Assembly (NCBI RefSeq): GCF_003610775.1
Contig: NZ_RAQO01000008.1
Coordinates: 1 to 64,000 of the forward strand
Direction of reading: 5' to 3'
DNA from: Alginatibacterium sediminis
GTDB taxonomy: Bacteria; Pseudomonadota; Gammaproteobacteria; Enterobacterales; Celerinatantimonadaceae
DNA length: 64,000 nucleotides
The position numbers and the translations under genes were made by a program. The notes below the pieces were generated by a model. The model made no database searches. It saw nothing but the letters and a program-made list of their open reading frames with translations, and was not told the origin of the DNA. Below are positions 49,644 to 61,557 of this stretch, piece after piece. Each line of letters opens with the position of its first letter. Position 1 is the first letter of the stretch.

Positions 49644-49982
49644 TTAGTGGTTTTCACTAACCATGTTAATGGTGTATTTGGGTATTTCTACAACCAGATC
49701 TTGGTCTTTTACTTGCGCCTGACAGCCAAGTCTAGAGTCTGGTTCTAATCCCCAAGCTTTGTCGAGCATGTCATCTTCTTGCTCGCTACTTTCATCCAAA
49801 GAATCGAAACCTTCTCGGACAACAATGTGACAAGTTGTACATGCACACGATTTTTCGCAAGCATGCTCGATATCAATCCCATCTCGCTGCGCAACATCAA
49901 GTATGGTCTCTCCAGGTTTTGCCTCAATAACAGCCCCTTCTGGACAAAGCTCACTATGGGGTAAGAAGACAATTTTTGGCAT
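49644..49982 (-). CDS. fdx: ISC-type [2Fe-2S] ferredoxin
   Basis: 112 residues (E. coli 111). Electron donor in Fe-S cluster assembly. Cluster ligands C42, C48, C51 and C87 are at the E. coli numbers, with the extra C46 also kept. PKIVFLPHSELCPEG opening is typical. Last gene of the operon; starts 8 bases after hscA ends. IscX, which follows in E. coli, is missing here. Confidence 0.97.
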   Translation of the reverse strand: MPKIVFLPHSELCPEGAVIEAKPGETILDVAQRDGIDIEHACEKSCACTTCHIVVREGFDSLDESSEQEDDMLDKAWGLEPDSRLGCQAQVKDQDLVVEIPKYTINMVSENH

Positions 49983-49990
49983 GTTTAATC

Positions 49991-51844
49991 CTATAAGTTA
50001 TCGACTGCTTGCCCTTTAAGAGCATGTCGAATCGAATGATCCATCCGCCGAGAGGCAAATTCTTGAGAAGCGAGATCCAAGGCTTTAACAGCCATTTCAA
50101 TAGCTTTAATATCGCTTTGGCCAGCGACTTGTTGCAATTTTAACAGGCTTTCTTCAATGCTTTGACGCTCAGATATCTCTAATAGATTTTCACCATCGAC
50201 CTGCAAAGCAGCCGACATATTCTCAATTAAACGAGCGGCATCAACCTGCTGTTCTTTTAGCATGCGGGCGTTTACATCCAGTTGCGCATTCTCAATAGAG
50301 TCTTGCAGCATTTTAGCAACTTGCTCATCCGCTAGTCCATACGAGGGTTTAACTTCAACGCTCGCACTAGCCCCTGATGATTTTTCTTTTGCTGTCACTG
50401 ACAACAAGCCATCGGCATCAATCTGAAATGTGACACGAATATGTGCAGCACCGGCTGCCAACGCAGGAATATCTTTTAGCGTAAAGCGGGCAAGCGAACG
50501 ACAGTCGTCAACCAATTCACGTTCACCTTGCAGCACATGGACAGCCATTTGAGTCTGGCCGTCTTTAAACGTGGTAAATTCTTGAGCACGAGCAACCGGG
50601 ATAGTGGTGTTGCGAGGAATAATCTTCTCAACCAACCCTCCCATGGTTTCAATGCCCAAAGAGAGTGGAGTAACATCTAATAGCAATAATTCACCATCGG
50701 GCTTATTACCGACCAATATATCAGCTTGAATAGCCGCGCCAATAGCGACCACTTGATCTGGGTCTATCGAGGTTAGTGGCTCGCAGCCAAACAGCTTAGC
50801 AACTTCAGCACGCACCAAAGGCACACGAGTCGAACCGCCAACCATCACTACATTCTCTATCTCGCTGACATCAACTTGCGCATCGCGCAATGCGCGCTTA
50901 CTTGCACGTAGTGTTTTCTTCACCAGCGGTGTGATCAAGGCTTCAAACTCAGCTCGCGAGATGCTGGTGTTAATGGATAGCTCTTGAAGTTGCAACTCAA
51001 CTTGAATCGTTGTTTCGGCGCTTAACGCGATTTTGACACGGGTTGCTTCAAGTTGTAATTCGCGCAAACTGCTGACGCTAAGTTCACCATCGAAACTCGC
51101 TTTGCTTAGCATTAGGGAAACTAAAGCGTGGTCAAAATCATCTCCGCCTAAAGCAGAATCACCACCAGTTGCCAGTACTTCGAAGATGCCTTTAGATAGT
51201 CGTAAAACTGAAATATCAAAGGTTCCACCGCCCAAATCATAAACAGCAATCAAGCCTTCGTCTCCGCTATCTAGCCCATAGGCTATTGCGGCAGCGGTAG
51301 GTTCATTGAGCAAACGCAGCACATGCAAACCGGCCAGTTTGGCTGCATCTTTAGTACCTTGACGTTGCGCATCATCAAAATACGCAGGTACGGTTATCAC
51401 CGCCCCATCAGCTTCATCTTGCAGGGCCAGCTGAGCGCGCTGAGCCAGCACTGATAAAATTTTGGAACTGACTTCTACCGGATTGACTAAGCCACTGCGA
51501 GTTTGAATGTGAGGGCTCTGATCATCAGCAAACTGGTAAGGAAAATGTTGTAAGTTAACATCTGCCATCGAACGCCCAATGAGACGTTTTGCAGACGAAA
51601 TCGTATTTAGAGGATCATTCACAATGAAGGCTGCTGCGTCATAACCTACAGCAAGCCCTTGTAGACCAAAATGCACTATTGAGGGCAAAATAGCTCGCCC
51701 TTGATCATCTTCAATAGTTGTTGCAGCGCCGCTGCGTACGGTTGCAACTAGCGAGTTTGTCGTACCAAGATCGATACCGATACCGCGTTTATGTTGATGG
51801 GGAGCAGCCGATTGGCCGGGTTCAGCAATTTGCAATAATGCCAT
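49991..51844 (-). CDS. hscA: Hsp70-type chaperone HscA
   Basis: 617 residues (E. coli 616). Specialised Hsp70 that, with HscB, releases clusters from IscU by binding its LPPVK motif. [19 protein letters not shown] begins the ATPase domain (residues ~21-39), with [16 protein letters not shown] and [10 protein letters not shown]; the substrate domain starts about 390. ATG start 2 bases after hscB. Confidence 0.97.
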   Translation of the reverse strand: MALLQIAEPGQSAAPHQHKRGIGIDLGTTNSLVATVRSGAATTIEDDQGRAILPSIVHFGLQGLAVGYDAAAFIVNDPLNTISSAKRLIGRSMADVNLQHFPYQFADDQSPHIQTRSGLVNPVEVSSKILSVLAQRAQLALQDEADGAVITVPAYFDDAQRQGTKDAAKLAGLHVLRLLNEPTAAAIAYGLDSGDEGLIAVYDLGGGTFDISVLRLSKGIFEVLATGGDSALGGDDFDHALVSLMLSKASFDGELSVSSLRELQLEATRVKIALSAETTIQVELQLQELSINTSISRAEFEALITPLVKKTLRASKRALRDAQVDVSEIENVVMVGGSTRVPLVRAEVAKLFGCEPLTSIDPDQVVAIGAAIQADILVGNKPDGELLLLDVTPLSLGIETMGGLVEKIIPRNTTIPVARAQEFTTFKDGQTQMAVHVLQGERELVDDCRSLARFTLKDIPALAAGAAHIRVTFQIDADGLLSVTAKEKSSGASASVEVKPSYGLADEQVAKMLQDSIENAQLDVNARMLKEQQVDAARLIENMSAALQVDGENLLEISERQSIEESLLKLQQVAGQSDIKAIEMAVKALDLASQEFASRRMDHSIRHALKGQAVDNL

Positions 51845-51846
51845 AA

Positions 51847-52365
51847 TTAGTCATCTAATAGTTGGTCTTCAAGTTGTGCACACTGTTGTTCCAGCCGCAC
51901 AAAGAATTTCATTTTTCGAACACTATGGGACGCGCTTATAAAATCATTATTTTGGTAGCGCTGTACAAAATCCTGTCGTAGATTTTGTTGTTCACCCTTA
52001 AGTTTCTCGACAAAATGTTCTAGTTGTTGCTCTGCGTCATCACTTGCTTCAATCGCTTCAAGTTGCTCGCGTAACTGCATCTGCTGCATCAAAAACGGCA
52101 TATCATTAAGTGTTTGCTGCTCGTCCTTGAGTTCAATACCTTGTAGCTGCAACATGTATTGTGCACATAGTAAGGGATTTTTTAAGGTCTGATACGCGTC
52201 GTTTATCATTGCAGCATGTTGCATTGATTGCTTCTGGACTTGGCTGTCTTGAGTAACAAAACGGTCAGGGTGGTGCTGTGCTTGAAGCGTACGATACGTT
52301 TGTGCCAGAGCTTTTGGCTCTGGCAGGTAACTTGGAGCTAGATTAAACAGCTCGAAATAGTTCAT
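51847..52365 (-). CDS. hscB: Fe-S cluster co-chaperone HscB
   Basis: 172 residues from ATG at 52365 (E. coli 171), with GGA 6 bases upstream; 15 further codons are open but run into iscA. J domain at 1-75 with the HPD motif in AQHHPDRF, which triggers HscA ATPase; the C-terminal helical bundle binds IscU. Between iscA and hscA in the standard order. Confidence 0.96.
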   Translation of the reverse strand: MNYFELFNLAPSYLPEPKALAQTYRTLQAQHHPDRFVTQDSQVQKQSMQHAAMINDAYQTLKNPLLCAQYMLQLQGIELKDEQQTLNDMPFLMQQMQLREQLEAIEASDDAEQQLEHFVEKLKGEQQNLRQDFVQRYQNNDFISASHSVRKMKFFVRLEQQCAQLEDQLLDD

Positions 52366-52379
52366 AGGATTTCCGTGTA

Positions 52380-52703
52380 CTAAACAGCGAAGCTTTCTCC
52401 GCAACCACATTCATCTTTGATGTTTGGATTGTTGAAAACAAAACCAGAGTTTAAACCTTCTTTTACAAAATCCAACTGAGTTCCGCTCAAAAAGGATAAG
52501 CTTTTTTTATCCACAATCACGTTAACACCAAAACTATCAAACGTTTCATCGTTTTGATCAAGCTCATCAACGAACTCGAGTATGTATGCCATACCCGAGC
52601 AGCCGCTTGTCTTCACTCCAAGACGAATACCTAATCCTTTGCCACGATTAGCAATGTAGTCGCCTACATGCGTCGCAGCTGCTTGTGTGAGTGAAACAGA
52701 CAT
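52380..52703 (-). CDS. iscA: iron-sulfur cluster assembly protein IscA
   Basis: 107 residues, the E. coli length. A-type carrier with the three conserved cysteines C35 (SGCSGMAY), C99 and C101 (ECGCGESF). Nine bases after iscU. Confidence 0.97.
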   Translation of the reverse strand: MSVSLTQAAATHVGDYIANRGKGLGIRLGVKTSGCSGMAYILEFVDELDQNDETFDSFGVNVIVDKKSLSFLSGTQLDFVKEGLNSGFVFNNPNIKDECGCGESFAV

Positions 52704-52712
52704 CAGGACTCC

Positions 52713-53099
52713 TTAACTTGCGTTCTTTTCTTTGTAGTCAGCAATTGCCGCTTTAATTGCATCTTCGGCAAGTATTGAGCAGTGAATTTTAACTGGTGGC
52801 AAAGCAAGCTCTTCTGCGATATCGGTATTCTTTAGGGTTGCCGCTTCATCAAGTGACTTACCTTTTACCCATTCGGTAACCAAAGAACTTGATGCAATTG
52901 CACTACCACAACCATAGGTTTTAAACTTAGCATCTTGAATGATGCCGTTTTCGCCTACTTTAAGTTGCAGCTTCATTACGTCACCACAAGCGGGAGCACC
53001 TACCATACCAGTACCAATGTGCTTGTCTTCACCTTCTTCAAACGCACCTACGTTACGTGGGTTTTCATAGTGATCGATTACTTTTTCGCTGTAAGCCAT
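52713..53099 (-). CDS. iscU: iron-sulfur cluster scaffold IscU
   Basis: 128 residues (E. coli 128). Cluster-binding residues C38, D40, C64 (YGCGSAIASSS), H106 and C107, and the HscA recognition motif LPPVK at 100-104. Ends 9 bases before iscA and follows iscS by 21 bases. Confidence 0.98.
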   Translation of the reverse strand: MAYSEKVIDHYENPRNVGAFEEGEDKHIGTGMVGAPACGDVMKLQLKVGENGIIQDAKFKTYGCGSAIASSSLVTEWVKGKSLDEAATLKNTDIAEELALPPVKIHCSILAEDAIKAAIADYKEKNAS

Positions 53100-53120
53100 A
53101 ATATTATTCCTTCAAATTGC

Positions 53121-54335
53121 TTAGTGATGCGCCCATTGCACAGTACTTAAATCCACGCCGTCTTTAAACATGTCCCATAACGGAGACATCGCTCGCAAGC
53201 GCTCAATTGCTTGGTTAATGACCCCTACCGCATAATCGATTTCTTCTTCGGTGGTAAAACGTCCAAAGGAGAAGCGAATCGAGCTATGCGCAAGCTCATC
53301 GTTCAAGCCAAGCGCTCGCAGAACATACGACGGCTCTAAGCTTGCAGAAGTACAAGCTGAACCTGACGATACAGCTAAATCTTTCAACGCCATGATCAGG
53401 CTTTCACCTTCAACATAAGCGAAACTGACATTTATGTTGCCAGCAACACGTTTTTCTAAGTCGCCATTCACATAGGTTTCTTCAATATCTTTGATGCCAT
53501 CCATGAAGCGGTTTCTCAACGCAAGTAAACGCGTCGACTCAGCTTTCATTTCTTGTTTGGCTATCGCAAAGGCTTCACCCATGCCTACAATTTGATGAGT
53601 TGGTAATGTACCTGAACGCATTCCACGTTCATGTCCACCACCATGTATTTGTGCTTCTAAACGCACCCGAGGCTTACGTTGAACATAAAGCGCACCAATA
53701 CCTTTGGGACCATAAATTTTGTGTGCTGAGAATGACATAAGGTCAACTGGCATTGTTTTCAAGTCAATGTCGATTTTTCCGACACTTTGCACTGCATCGA
53801 CATGGAAGAATATTTTCCGACTCCGACACATTTCGCCAATTGCCTGAATATCTTGAATCACTCCGATTTCGTTGTTGACGTGCATAATTGACACCAACAC
53901 CGTATCTTCTCGCAGTGCGGCTTCCAAAGCAGCTAGGTCAATCAAACCATTGCTTTGCGGATCCAGATACGTGACTTCATAACCTTCACGCTCAAGCTGT
54001 CGAAAGCTATCAAGCACTGCTTTATGTTCAGTTTTGCAGGTAATTAAGTGCTTTTTATCTTTTCCATAAAAGTGCGCAATTCCTTTAATGGCCAAGTTAT
54101 TTGCTTCTGTGGCTCCGGAGGTAAACACAATTTCACGCGAATCAGCATTTATTAGATCAGCAATTTGGTTTCGAGCGATATCAATTGCTTCCTCGGCCTG
54201 CCAACCAAAGCGATGCGAGCGGGATGCGGGATTACCGAACACACCATCGTTAGTCATATACTGCATCATTTTTTCAGCAACCCTTTTATCTACGGGGGTG
54301 GTTGCTGAATAATCGAAATAAATTGGCAACTTCAT
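53121..54335 (-). CDS. iscS: cysteine desulfurase IscS
   Basis: 404 residues, same length as E. coli. PLP enzyme releasing sulfur from cysteine for Fe-S clusters and tRNA thiolation. PLP lysine in [12 protein letters not shown]; the sulfur-carrying C328 in [13 protein letters not shown] has the E. coli number. ATG start; second gene of the operon, 65 bases after iscR. Confidence 0.98.
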   Translation of the reverse strand: MKLPIYFDYSATTPVDKRVAEKMMQYMTNDGVFGNPASRSHRFGWQAEEAIDIARNQIADLINADSREIVFTSGATEANNLAIKGIAHFYGKDKKHLITCKTEHKAVLDSFRQLEREGYEVTYLDPQSNGLIDLAALEAALREDTVLVSIMHVNNEIGVIQDIQAIGEMCRSRKIFFHVDAVQSVGKIDIDLKTMPVDLMSFSAHKIYGPKGIGALYVQRKPRVRLEAQIHGGGHERGMRSGTLPTHQIVGMGEAFAIAKQEMKAESTRLLALRNRFMDGIKDIEETYVNGDLEKRVAGNINVSFAYVEGESLIMALKDLAVSSGSACTSASLEPSYVLRALGLNDELAHSSIRFSFGRFTTEEEIDYAVGVINQAIERLRAMSPLWDMFKDGVDLSTVQWAHH

Positions 54336-54400
54336 GCACGTTCTCCAAACTGTGGCGTAACCCTTTAGCGGGTTATCATTTTAATCTATTGTAATTAAAG

Positions 54401-54877
54401 CTATAACGAAATCTGCACCCGTTGAGTGTGCTCATTAGCATGTATGCGATCTTGTGAGGCAGAAATACTCACGATCTGTCGTTCACGCATCAATTCGCCT
54501 AAGCTAATTCCATCTAAAAATTCTGATATTCTGACGCTTAGATCATTCCAAAGCGAGTGTGTTAAACAGGGCTTACCACCTTGGCAATCGGCTTTACCGC
54601 CACAGCGTGTTGCGTCTACTGACTCGTCAACAGCGTAGATAACCATACCAATAGCAATATCATCAGCCGCTAAACCTAAGCGGTAGCCACCACCTGGTCC
54701 GCGAACACTGCTGACTAAACCTTGTTTTCTTAGGCGCGAAAACAGTTGCTCTAAATAGGAAAGAGAAATCCCTTGTCGCTGAGATATATCAGCCAAAGGC
54801 ACTGGCCCATGTTCCATATGAAGTGCAACATCTAGCATTGCCGTTACTGCATATCGTCCTTTTGAAGTAAGCCGCAT
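54401..54877 (-). CDS. iscR: Fe-S cluster regulator IscR
   Basis: 158 residues (E. coli 162), Rrf2 family winged-helix. Cluster ligands C92, C98, C104 and H107 have the same numbers as in E. coli IscR. With its [2Fe-2S] cluster it represses the isc operon, and a well-matched type 1 IscR site lies just upstream. First gene of the isc operon. Confidence 0.97.
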   Translation of the reverse strand: MRLTSKGRYAVTAMLDVALHMEHGPVPLADISQRQGISLSYLEQLFSRLRKQGLVSSVRGPGGGYRLGLAADDIAIGMVIYAVDESVDATRCGGKADCQGGKPCLTHSLWNDLSVRISEFLDGISLGELMRERQIVSISASQDRIHANEHTQRVQISL

Positions 54878-54917
54878 ATCGTCTATTTCTCCACAAATAC
54901 TGTAGACGAAATATCAC

Positions 54918-54942
54918 ATACCCGACTAATTTAGTCAAGTAA
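54918..54942 (-). promoter_or_regulatory. IscR type 1 operator and iscR promoter
   Basis: Minus strand: TTGACTAAATTAGTC core (near-palindrome) ending GGGTAT, fitting the type 1 pattern ATA-N2-TGACTA-N3-TAGTC-N3-TAT in all core positions. The same TTGACT serves as the -35, with GATATT 17 bases downstream as -10. So IscR autoregulation is very likely. Confidence 0.85.
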
Positions 54943-54958
54943 ATAACCTAGTAAAACA

Positions 54959-55687
54959 CTAGGGTTTAGTTAAACCTTTTGCAGTGCGTTCAATTGAGGC
55001 CAAAACACCACGCATCATATTCAATTCTTGCTTATCCATACGGATACGATTAAACAATCTACGTAACTTATCCATCACTTTACCTGGATGAGATTTGAGG
55101 ATAAAACCGGTTTGATAAAGGGATTCTTCAAAGTGTTGATAAAAATTCTCGAGGTCTTGGTGCAATGGATACTCTTGCTCCTGAACCGGATACTGTTCTT
55201 TGTTAAGTAGAGCGACCCGCATTTCGTAACATAGAATTTGCACAGCCATGGCTAAATTCAGCGAGGTGTAATCAGGGTTGGCCGGCAAACATACATGGTA
55301 GTTACATAGCTGCAGCTCTTCATTACTTAGGCCTTTGGCTTCACGTCCAAATACTATCGAAACTTCAGCATCATCACCTTGCTGCGCAACTTTCTCACCA
55401 CTGCTGCGACCATCGAGCATCGGCCAATCTAGGGTGCGGCTGCGTGCACTAGTCCCAATAACCAAGCTGCTATTAGCAACGGCCTCGGCCACAGTATCAA
55501 CTATTTTGGCATTCTCTAGCACGACCCCAGCACCAGCTGCTAAAGCAACTGATTTGCCATCTATGTCGGCAGCAGGATTGACTAAAACTAAGCGTTTAAA
55601 ACCCATGGTCAGCATTGCCCGCGCAGCACTACCAATATTGCCACTGTGTGACGTTTCAACAAGAACAATTTGTACATTATCAAACAT
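54959..55687 (-). CDS. trmJ: tRNA (cytidine/uridine-2'-O)-methyltransferase TrmJ
   Basis: 242 residues (E. coli 246). SPOUT-class enzyme methylating ribose at position 32 of tRNAs. [18 protein letters not shown] (9-26) holds the catalytic arginine region; [22 protein letters not shown] and [13 protein letters not shown] form the knot that binds SAM. Located between iscR and divergent suhB, as in E. coli. An extended -10 (TGGTAATAT) lies upstream. Confidence 0.95.
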   Translation of the reverse strand: MFDNVQIVLVETSHSGNIGSAARAMLTMGFKRLVLVNPAADIDGKSVALAAGAGVVLENAKIVDTVAEAVANSSLVIGTSARSRTLDWPMLDGRSSGEKVAQQGDDAEVSIVFGREAKGLSNEELQLCNYHVCLPANPDYTSLNLAMAVQILCYEMRVALLNKEQYPVQEQEYPLHQDLENFYQHFEESLYQTGFILKSHPGKVMDKLRRLFNRIRMDKQELNMMRGVLASIERTAKGLTKP

Positions 55688-55762
55688 GGATCGGGACTCT
55701 AAGAAAAAAGCCCGTCATATTACCACGCTCTGATAGGCCTTAAAACAATCTGACGAATTGAT

Positions 55763-55791
55763 TTGAAAAAAAATCAGAGGCCGTCTATAAT
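55763..55791 (+). promoter_or_regulatory. suhB promoter
   Basis: -35 TTGAAA (55763-55768), 17-base spacer, perfect -10 TATAAT (55786-55791), then CCGCCGC discriminator. One of the best sigma-70 matches in the window. The leader would be about 70 bases. Confidence 0.8.
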
Positions 55792-55840
55792 CCGCCGCTA
55801 ACAAGAGTCTACTGTTTAGTTTTTAGGCAGTGCTTGAACA

Positions 55841-55854
55841 TGTTCTTTTAAAAT
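55841..55854 (+). promoter_or_regulatory. boxA-like element in the suhB leader
   Basis: GTTCTTTTAAAATT (from 55842) matches the rrn boxA of this window, GTTCTTTAACAATT, at 12 of 14 positions. It lies just before the suhB ribosome binding site (GGTGG). In E. coli, the Nus complex represses suhB through a boxA in its leader. Confidence 0.6.
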
Positions 55855-55869
55855 TGGTGGTTTCAAATT

Positions 55870-56676
55870 ATGCATCCGATGCTAAATATCGCGGTACGTG
55901 CTGCGCGCAATGCAGGCAAAGTTATTTCTCGTGCCTATGAAAATCTTGATGGTGTGGATACACAAACAAAAGGCTTAAACGACTACGTAAGTGAAGTTGA
56001 CTTGCTAGCAGAAAAAGCAATTATTGAAACCATCCTAAAGTCTTTCCCAGACCACTCCATTGTGGCTGAAGAAAGCGGCCTTACTCAGGGCAAAGACGCT
56101 GACCATCAGTGGATCATTGACCCCCTCGACGGCACCACAAATTTTATCAAAGGTATACCCCACTTTTGTGTTTCAATTGCTTTGCAAATTAAAGGCAAAA
56201 TTGAACACGGCGTTGTATATGATCCTATTCGAAATGAACTCTTTAGCGCGTCTCGAGGCAAAGGAGCTCAACTAAACGGCTACCGTCTTCGAACCACAAA
56301 AGCAAAAGACCTGCAAGGCACCATCCTAGCGACGGGCTTCCCTTTCAAAGCAAAACACTACACCGAAACTTACTTAAATATGTTCGGCGCTTTATTCCAA
56401 GAATGCGGCGATATGCGTCGTTCAGGCTCTGCAGCACTTGATCTAGCCTATGTAGCCGCCGGTCGTCACGATGGTTTTTGGGAACTAGGCCTTAAGCCTT
56501 GGGACTTTGCTGCCGGAGATGTGATCGCTCGTGAAGCAGGTGCAATTATCAGTGATTTCAATGGCGGTCTTAACTATGAGCGAAGCGGAAACTTGATTTG
56601 CGCCAATCCTAAAGTGTTAAAGGCGATGTTGTCTAACATTCGCCCTCACCTTACTGAGTCAATCATTAAAGCTTAA
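55870..56676 (+). CDS. suhB: inositol-1-monophosphatase family protein SuhB
   Basis: 268 residues (E. coli 267). Mg-dependent phosphatase fold with EE at 67-68 (VAEESG), DPLDGT at 84-89 and WDFAAGDVIAREAG. In E. coli SuhB also joins the Nus factors in rRNA antitermination, its likely main role. Divergent from trmJ, the standard arrangement. Followed by a terminator. Confidence 0.96.
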   Translation: MHPMLNIAVRAARNAGKVISRAYENLDGVDTQTKGLNDYVSEVDLLAEKAIIETILKSFPDHSIVAEESGLTQGKDADHQWIIDPLDGTTNFIKGIPHFCVSIALQIKGKIEHGVVYDPIRNELFSASRGKGAQLNGYRLRTTKAKDLQGTILATGFPFKAKHYTETYLNMFGALFQECGDMRRSGSAALDLAYVAAGRHDGFWELGLKPWDFAAGDVIAREAGAIISDFNGGLNYERSGNLICANPKVLKAMLSNIRPHLTESIIKA

Positions 56677-56697
56677 GACCTTATCGTGTGAATATTC

Positions 56698-56727
56698 AGC
56701 CTCGTTGACTGTCAACGGGGCTTTTTT
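56698..56727 (+). terminator. intrinsic terminator of suhB
   Basis: AGCCTCGTTGA / TCAACGGGGCT stem (one G-T pair) with a 3-base loop, followed by TTTTTT to 56727. The T run touches the 3' end of the convergent rhodanese gene. Confidence 0.92.
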
Positions 56728-57097
56728 AATTGGTCAGCAACTCAAGACCCGCTTCTTTCCAGGCTCTAAATCCACCATCCATTGACCACACATTGCTATA
56801 GCCCATTTGCTGTAAACTAAGCACACTTAAAGCAGAACGAAAACCACCGCCACAGTAAACAACGATTTTGGTATCTAGGTCTGGAAACTGCTGCTCAATA
56901 TCCCGTTCTAGTACTCCGCGACCAAGATAGTGGGCTTGTGGTAGATGCGAACGTTGCCATTCGTCTTGTTCCCGGTTATCAATCAATGTAAACGCTTGTC
57001 CTTGTTCCATCCATTGTTTTACATCATTGATTTGGCACTCGTTAATCTGAGCTTTGGCTGTATTGACTAATGCTAAAAAACGCGGGTTGTGCTGCAT
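56726..57097 (-). CDS. rhodanese-like sulfurtransferase
   Basis: 123 residues from ATG at 57097, which has AAGGA 7 bases upstream; an earlier ATG (57112) lacks one. Single rhodanese domain: LIDNREQDEW holds the conserved R-E, and the active loop is C82-GGGFRS, closing with SMDGGFRAWKEAGL. A cysteine in the loop predicts thiosulfate or persulfide sulfurtransfer, substrate unknown. No signal peptide, so cytoplasmic. It lies between the suhB and secF terminators, so it has its own transcript. Confidence 0.9.
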   Translation of the reverse strand: MQHNPRFLALVNTAKAQINECQINDVKQWMEQGQAFTLIDNREQDEWQRSHLPQAHYLGRGVLERDIEQQFPDLDTKIVVYCGGGFRSALSVLSLQQMGYSNVWSMDGGFRAWKEAGLELLTN

Positions 57098-57119
57098 GGG
57101 ATCATCCTTCATCAAATAC

Positions 57120-57147
57120 AAAAAAGGCCGCTAATTAGCGGCCTTTT
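57120..57147 (-). terminator. terminator of the tgt-yajC-secDF operon
   Basis: Minus strand: AAAAGGCCGCT / AGCGGCCTTTT stem with AATT loop, running into TTTTTT. It lies 33 bases after the secF stop. Confidence 0.93.
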
Positions 57148-57179
57148 GTTTATAGCGAACTTAATTGCATAGCACTAGG

Positions 57180-58133
57180 CTAAACTAAAGGTTCTTGATC
57201 CGCACCTTCTTTTTCTTCAATTTCTTTAGGCATAAAGTCTTCTTTTTTCACGCCAAGCGCTAAAGCCAAAGTACTAGAAACATAAATTGAAGAATGAGTT
57301 CCAATGATCACGCCGAACAACAATGCTGTTGCAAAGCTATGGATCATTTCACCCCCTAAGAAGAACAATGAAATCAAAACCATAATCGTTGTTAAAGAGG
57401 TAACAATGGTTCGGTTAAATGTTTGGGTCAGTGATGTATCGATGATTTCTTCTGGGCTACCTTTACGCAGCTTACGGAAGTTTTCTCGAATACGGTCCGA
57501 CACTACAATCGTATCGTTGAGCGAGTAACCAACAACCGTTAATAGCGCAGCTACAACAGTTAAGTCAAACTCAATACCGAGCAGCGAGAACAAACCTAAG
57601 GTAGCAATTACGTCATGTGCCAAGGCCAAAACAGCGCCCAGAGCCATACGCCATTCAAAGCGCAGTGCAACATAGAGCATAATACAACCCAAAGCGGCGA
57701 TAATCGCAAGACCACCTTGTTCAGCAAGTTCCTTACCGACCGTGGGCCCTACAAACTCGATACGGCGCATAGTGACATCGTCACCGGTACCATCTCGAAG
57801 CACTTGCATGATTTGGTCGCCAAGTAGCTCACTGTTCTCTCCTTCACGCGGCATCATTCGCAGCATGACTTGAGTTGAAGAACCAAAAAACTGAACCACT
57901 ACGTCGTCAAAGCCTTTGTCAGTCAAAATTTCACGAACTTGGGTTAAGTCCGCTGGTTTTGAAAACTCAGCTTCAATCAAGGTACCGCCAGTAAAGTCTA
58001 AGCCCCAGTTAATCTTGTTGATCGCTAAGCTTGCAAACGAGGCAAGCACAATCAAAATGCTTAGAATAACAAAAGGTTTGCGGTGCGACATGAAGGGCAC
58101 CACACCTTTGGGATTAAATAACGAAAAGTACAT
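57180..58133 (-). CDS. secF: protein translocase subunit SecF
   Basis: 317 residues (E. coli 323). Inner membrane partner of SecD, which uses the proton gradient to pull proteins through SecYEG. Six transmembrane segments; INKINWGLDFTGGTLIEAEF is the family opening block after TM1; VGYSLNDTIVVSDRIREN is the TM4-5 signature. The acidic C-terminal tail (KEIEEKEGADQEP) is cytoplasmic. Starts 11 bases after secD. Confidence 0.97.
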   Translation of the reverse strand: MYFSLFNPKGVVPFMSHRKPFVILSILIVLASFASLAINKINWGLDFTGGTLIEAEFSKPADLTQVREILTDKGFDDVVVQFFGSSTQVMLRMMPREGENSELLGDQIMQVLRDGTGDDVTMRRIEFVGPTVGKELAEQGGLAIIAALGCIMLYVALRFEWRMALGAVLALAHDVIATLGLFSLLGIEFDLTVVAALLTVVGYSLNDTIVVSDRIRENFRKLRKGSPEEIIDTSLTQTFNRTIVTSLTTIMVLISLFFLGGEMIHSFATALLFGVIIGTHSSIYVSSTLALALGVKKEDFMPKEIEEKEGADQEPLV

Positions 58134-58144
58134 TGAGCAGGCTC

Positions 58145-59998
58145 CTAAATAGAGAGCTGTTCAAGACGTTTACCGCCCCACAGCCAATTGACTAACATCC
58201 GCGTTCCAATAATTGCAGTGAACATAGATGTCGCAATACCAATTGCCAATGTTACCGCAAAGCCTTTGACCGCTCCGGTACCAATCGAGAACAAGATAAT
58301 TGCTGTTATTAAAGTCGTGATATTTGCATCAGCAATGGTTGATAGCGCATTACTATAGCCTTGCTGGATCGCATGTTGCGGGCTCCTTCCTTCGAGCATT
58401 TCTTCACGTATACGCTCAAAAATTAGAACATTTGCATCCACCGCCATACCAACGGTTAGTACAATACCAGCCATACCTGGCAGCGTTAGCGTAGCTCCAG
58501 GGATCATCGACATAACACCGATAATAATGCCTACGTTGACTATCAACGCAAAGTTTGCGACCAAACCAAATTTTTTGTAGTACAAGGGCATAAATACTAA
58601 CAACGCGAGCAACCCATATAGGATAGCTTTAAAGCCTTTGTCGATATTCTCTTGGCCTAAACTTGGGCCAATAGTGCGCTCTTCAACAATTTGAATTGGG
58701 GCAATCAAAGCACCGGCACGCAGTAACAAGGCCAAGTTATGTGCCTCAGCAGCATTGTCGATACCGGTTATTCTAAAACTACGGCCTAGTCGAGACTGAA
58801 TAGTTGCCACGTTAATGACTTCTTCATGACGTTCTAGTAAGCCGCGACCTTCAGAATCTTTTTTACCGGTTGGCTTATACTCGACAAATAAGGTCGCCAT
58901 TGGCTCGCCAACATTATCTTTGGTAAAGGCAGCCATTTTGCTACCACCAGCGGCATCAAGACTAATGTTAACTTGAGGTCGGCTGTACTCATCAAAGCCT
59001 GATTGCGCTCCGACGATATGGTCACCAGTTAAGATCACTTGCTTCTTAAGAACCACTGGACTTCCATCTTGGCGTTTTGCCAATTCAGAACCCGCCGGTA
59101 CACGACCAGCAACCGCATCACGTGTATCCGCATCTGCGTCAACCATACGAAACTCAAGGGTTGCAGTTGCACCTAGAATTTCTTTTGCTCGCGCGGTGTC
59201 TTGAACACCAGGTAGTTGGATGACGATACGCTCGGAGCCCTGGCGTTGAACTACTGGCTCAGCGACACCAAGTTGATTGACCCGGTTACGCAAAATAGTG
59301 ATGTTTTGTGCAATCGCATATTCGCGCGTTTCAGCAAGATTATCTTCACTCATGTTTGCAATGATAGCCAGTTGATCGGCACTGCTGCTTTCAGTAAAGG
59401 TATAGTTACGATGCTGACGCTTTAGAAAGCTCATTGCTTTATCAAGAGTCTCTTGATCACGGAATCGGATTTCAACCCCATCACGCGCTTCACGCACACC
59501 CGAATAACGGATTTTTTCTTCGCGTAAACTGCTTCGAAAATCTTGAACCATGCCCTGCTGAGCTTTGGCTAAGGCCGCTTGCATATCCACTTCCATCAGA
59601 AAGTGAACGCCACCGCGTAGATCTAGACCCAATTTTAGTGGACCCGCTCCAATGGCGTTAAGCCAAGCTGGAGTTGCAGGTGCTAAGTTCAGAGCCACAA
59701 TAAAGTCTGAACCCAGAGCTTTAGTAATTAGATCTTGAGTCGGTAATTGATCTGCGTTATTGAGCAAACGTACTAGTGCAAGGCCGTCTTCGACAGCAAC
59801 ACTACGATACGCAATTTGTTCTTTTTCCAACAAATTGCGGACTTGTACAAGTTGTGCTTCAGTAACTTCAGAACCGCGGGTACCGGATATTTGAACGGCC
59901 GGATCTTCACCGTATAGATTGGGTAAGGCGTATAGAAATCCGATGACGATTACTAGAATCACCATCGTATTCTTCCACCAAGGGTAGTGGTTTAACAA
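58145..59998 (-). CDS. secD: protein translocase subunit SecD
   Basis: 617 residues (E. coli 615). TTG start at 59998 with AGGGG 7 bases upstream; it gives [20 protein letters not shown], aligned end to end with E. coli. One N-terminal TM, a long periplasmic domain (P1; [19 protein letters not shown]; later [19 protein letters not shown]), then five TMs with [20 protein letters not shown] and [14 protein letters not shown], the conserved DxNxxIxxRI signature. Works with SecF and YajC. Confidence 0.97.
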   Translation of the reverse strand: MLNHYPWWKNTMVILVIVIGFLYALPNLYGEDPAVQISGTRGSEVTEAQLVQVRNLLEKEQIAYRSVAVEDGLALVRLLNNADQLPTQDLITKALGSDFIVALNLAPATPAWLNAIGAGPLKLGLDLRGGVHFLMEVDMQAALAKAQQGMVQDFRSSLREEKIRYSGVREARDGVEIRFRDQETLDKAMSFLKRQHRNYTFTESSSADQLAIIANMSEDNLAETREYAIAQNITILRNRVNQLGVAEPVVQRQGSERIVIQLPGVQDTARAKEILGATATLEFRMVDADADTRDAVAGRVPAGSELAKRQDGSPVVLKKQVILTGDHIVGAQSGFDEYSRPQVNISLDAAGGSKMAAFTKDNVGEPMATLFVEYKPTGKKDSEGRGLLERHEEVINVATIQSRLGRSFRITGIDNAAEAHNLALLLRAGALIAPIQIVEERTIGPSLGQENIDKGFKAILYGLLALLVFMPLYYKKFGLVANFALIVNVGIIIGVMSMIPGATLTLPGMAGIVLTVGMAVDANVLIFERIREEMLEGRSPQHAIQQGYSNALSTIADANITTLITAIILFSIGTGAVKGFAVTLAIGIATSMFTAIIGTRMLVNWLWGGKRLEQLSI

Positions 59999-60022
59999 AA
60001 CGAAGCCCCTAGGGATGGCTAA

Positions 60023-60361
60023 TTAAACAGATTTCAGCGTACCTTTAGGTAATACAGCTGACACGTAATCTCTTTTGATAGTGATGTTGGTATCTTCGCT
60101 CAAGCTAAGACCAATATAATCACTGTCGTCTTTAATTTTAATGATACGACCAACCATGCCAGAGGTTGTTAGTACTTCATCGCCTTTAGCTAACGAACTC
60201 ATCAAGTTTTTATGAGCTTTGTTACGCTTAGATTGCGGACGGAAAATCATAAAATAGAAAATGACACCAAAAATAAGCATCATGAAAACAAGTTCCATGC
60301 CGCCACCAGCTGCCGATGATGCGCCTGCTTCTGCAAATGCTGGAGATATAAATAAACTCAT
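60023..60361 (-). CDS. yajC: Sec translocon accessory protein YajC
   Basis: 112 residues (E. coli 110). A single transmembrane helix (about 22-41, MELVFMMLIFGVIFYFMIFR), then the conserved FRPQSKRNKAHKNLMSSLAKGDEVLTTSGMVG stretch in a short cytoplasmic domain. Part of SecDF-YajC. Lies 44 bases after tgt. Confidence 0.95.
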   Translation of the reverse strand: MSLFISPAFAEAGASSAAGGGMELVFMMLIFGVIFYFMIFRPQSKRNKAHKNLMSSLAKGDEVLTTSGMVGRIIKIKDDSDYIGLSLSEDTNITIKRDYVSAVLPKGTLKSV

Positions 60362-60405
60362 GTGTATCCTCTTAATTAATCAAAAAAGTTAAAGCAAAAA
60401 AAAAC

Positions 60406-61539
<1,134 letters not shown>

Positions 61540-61557
61540 TCAGGCAGAAATACAGTC

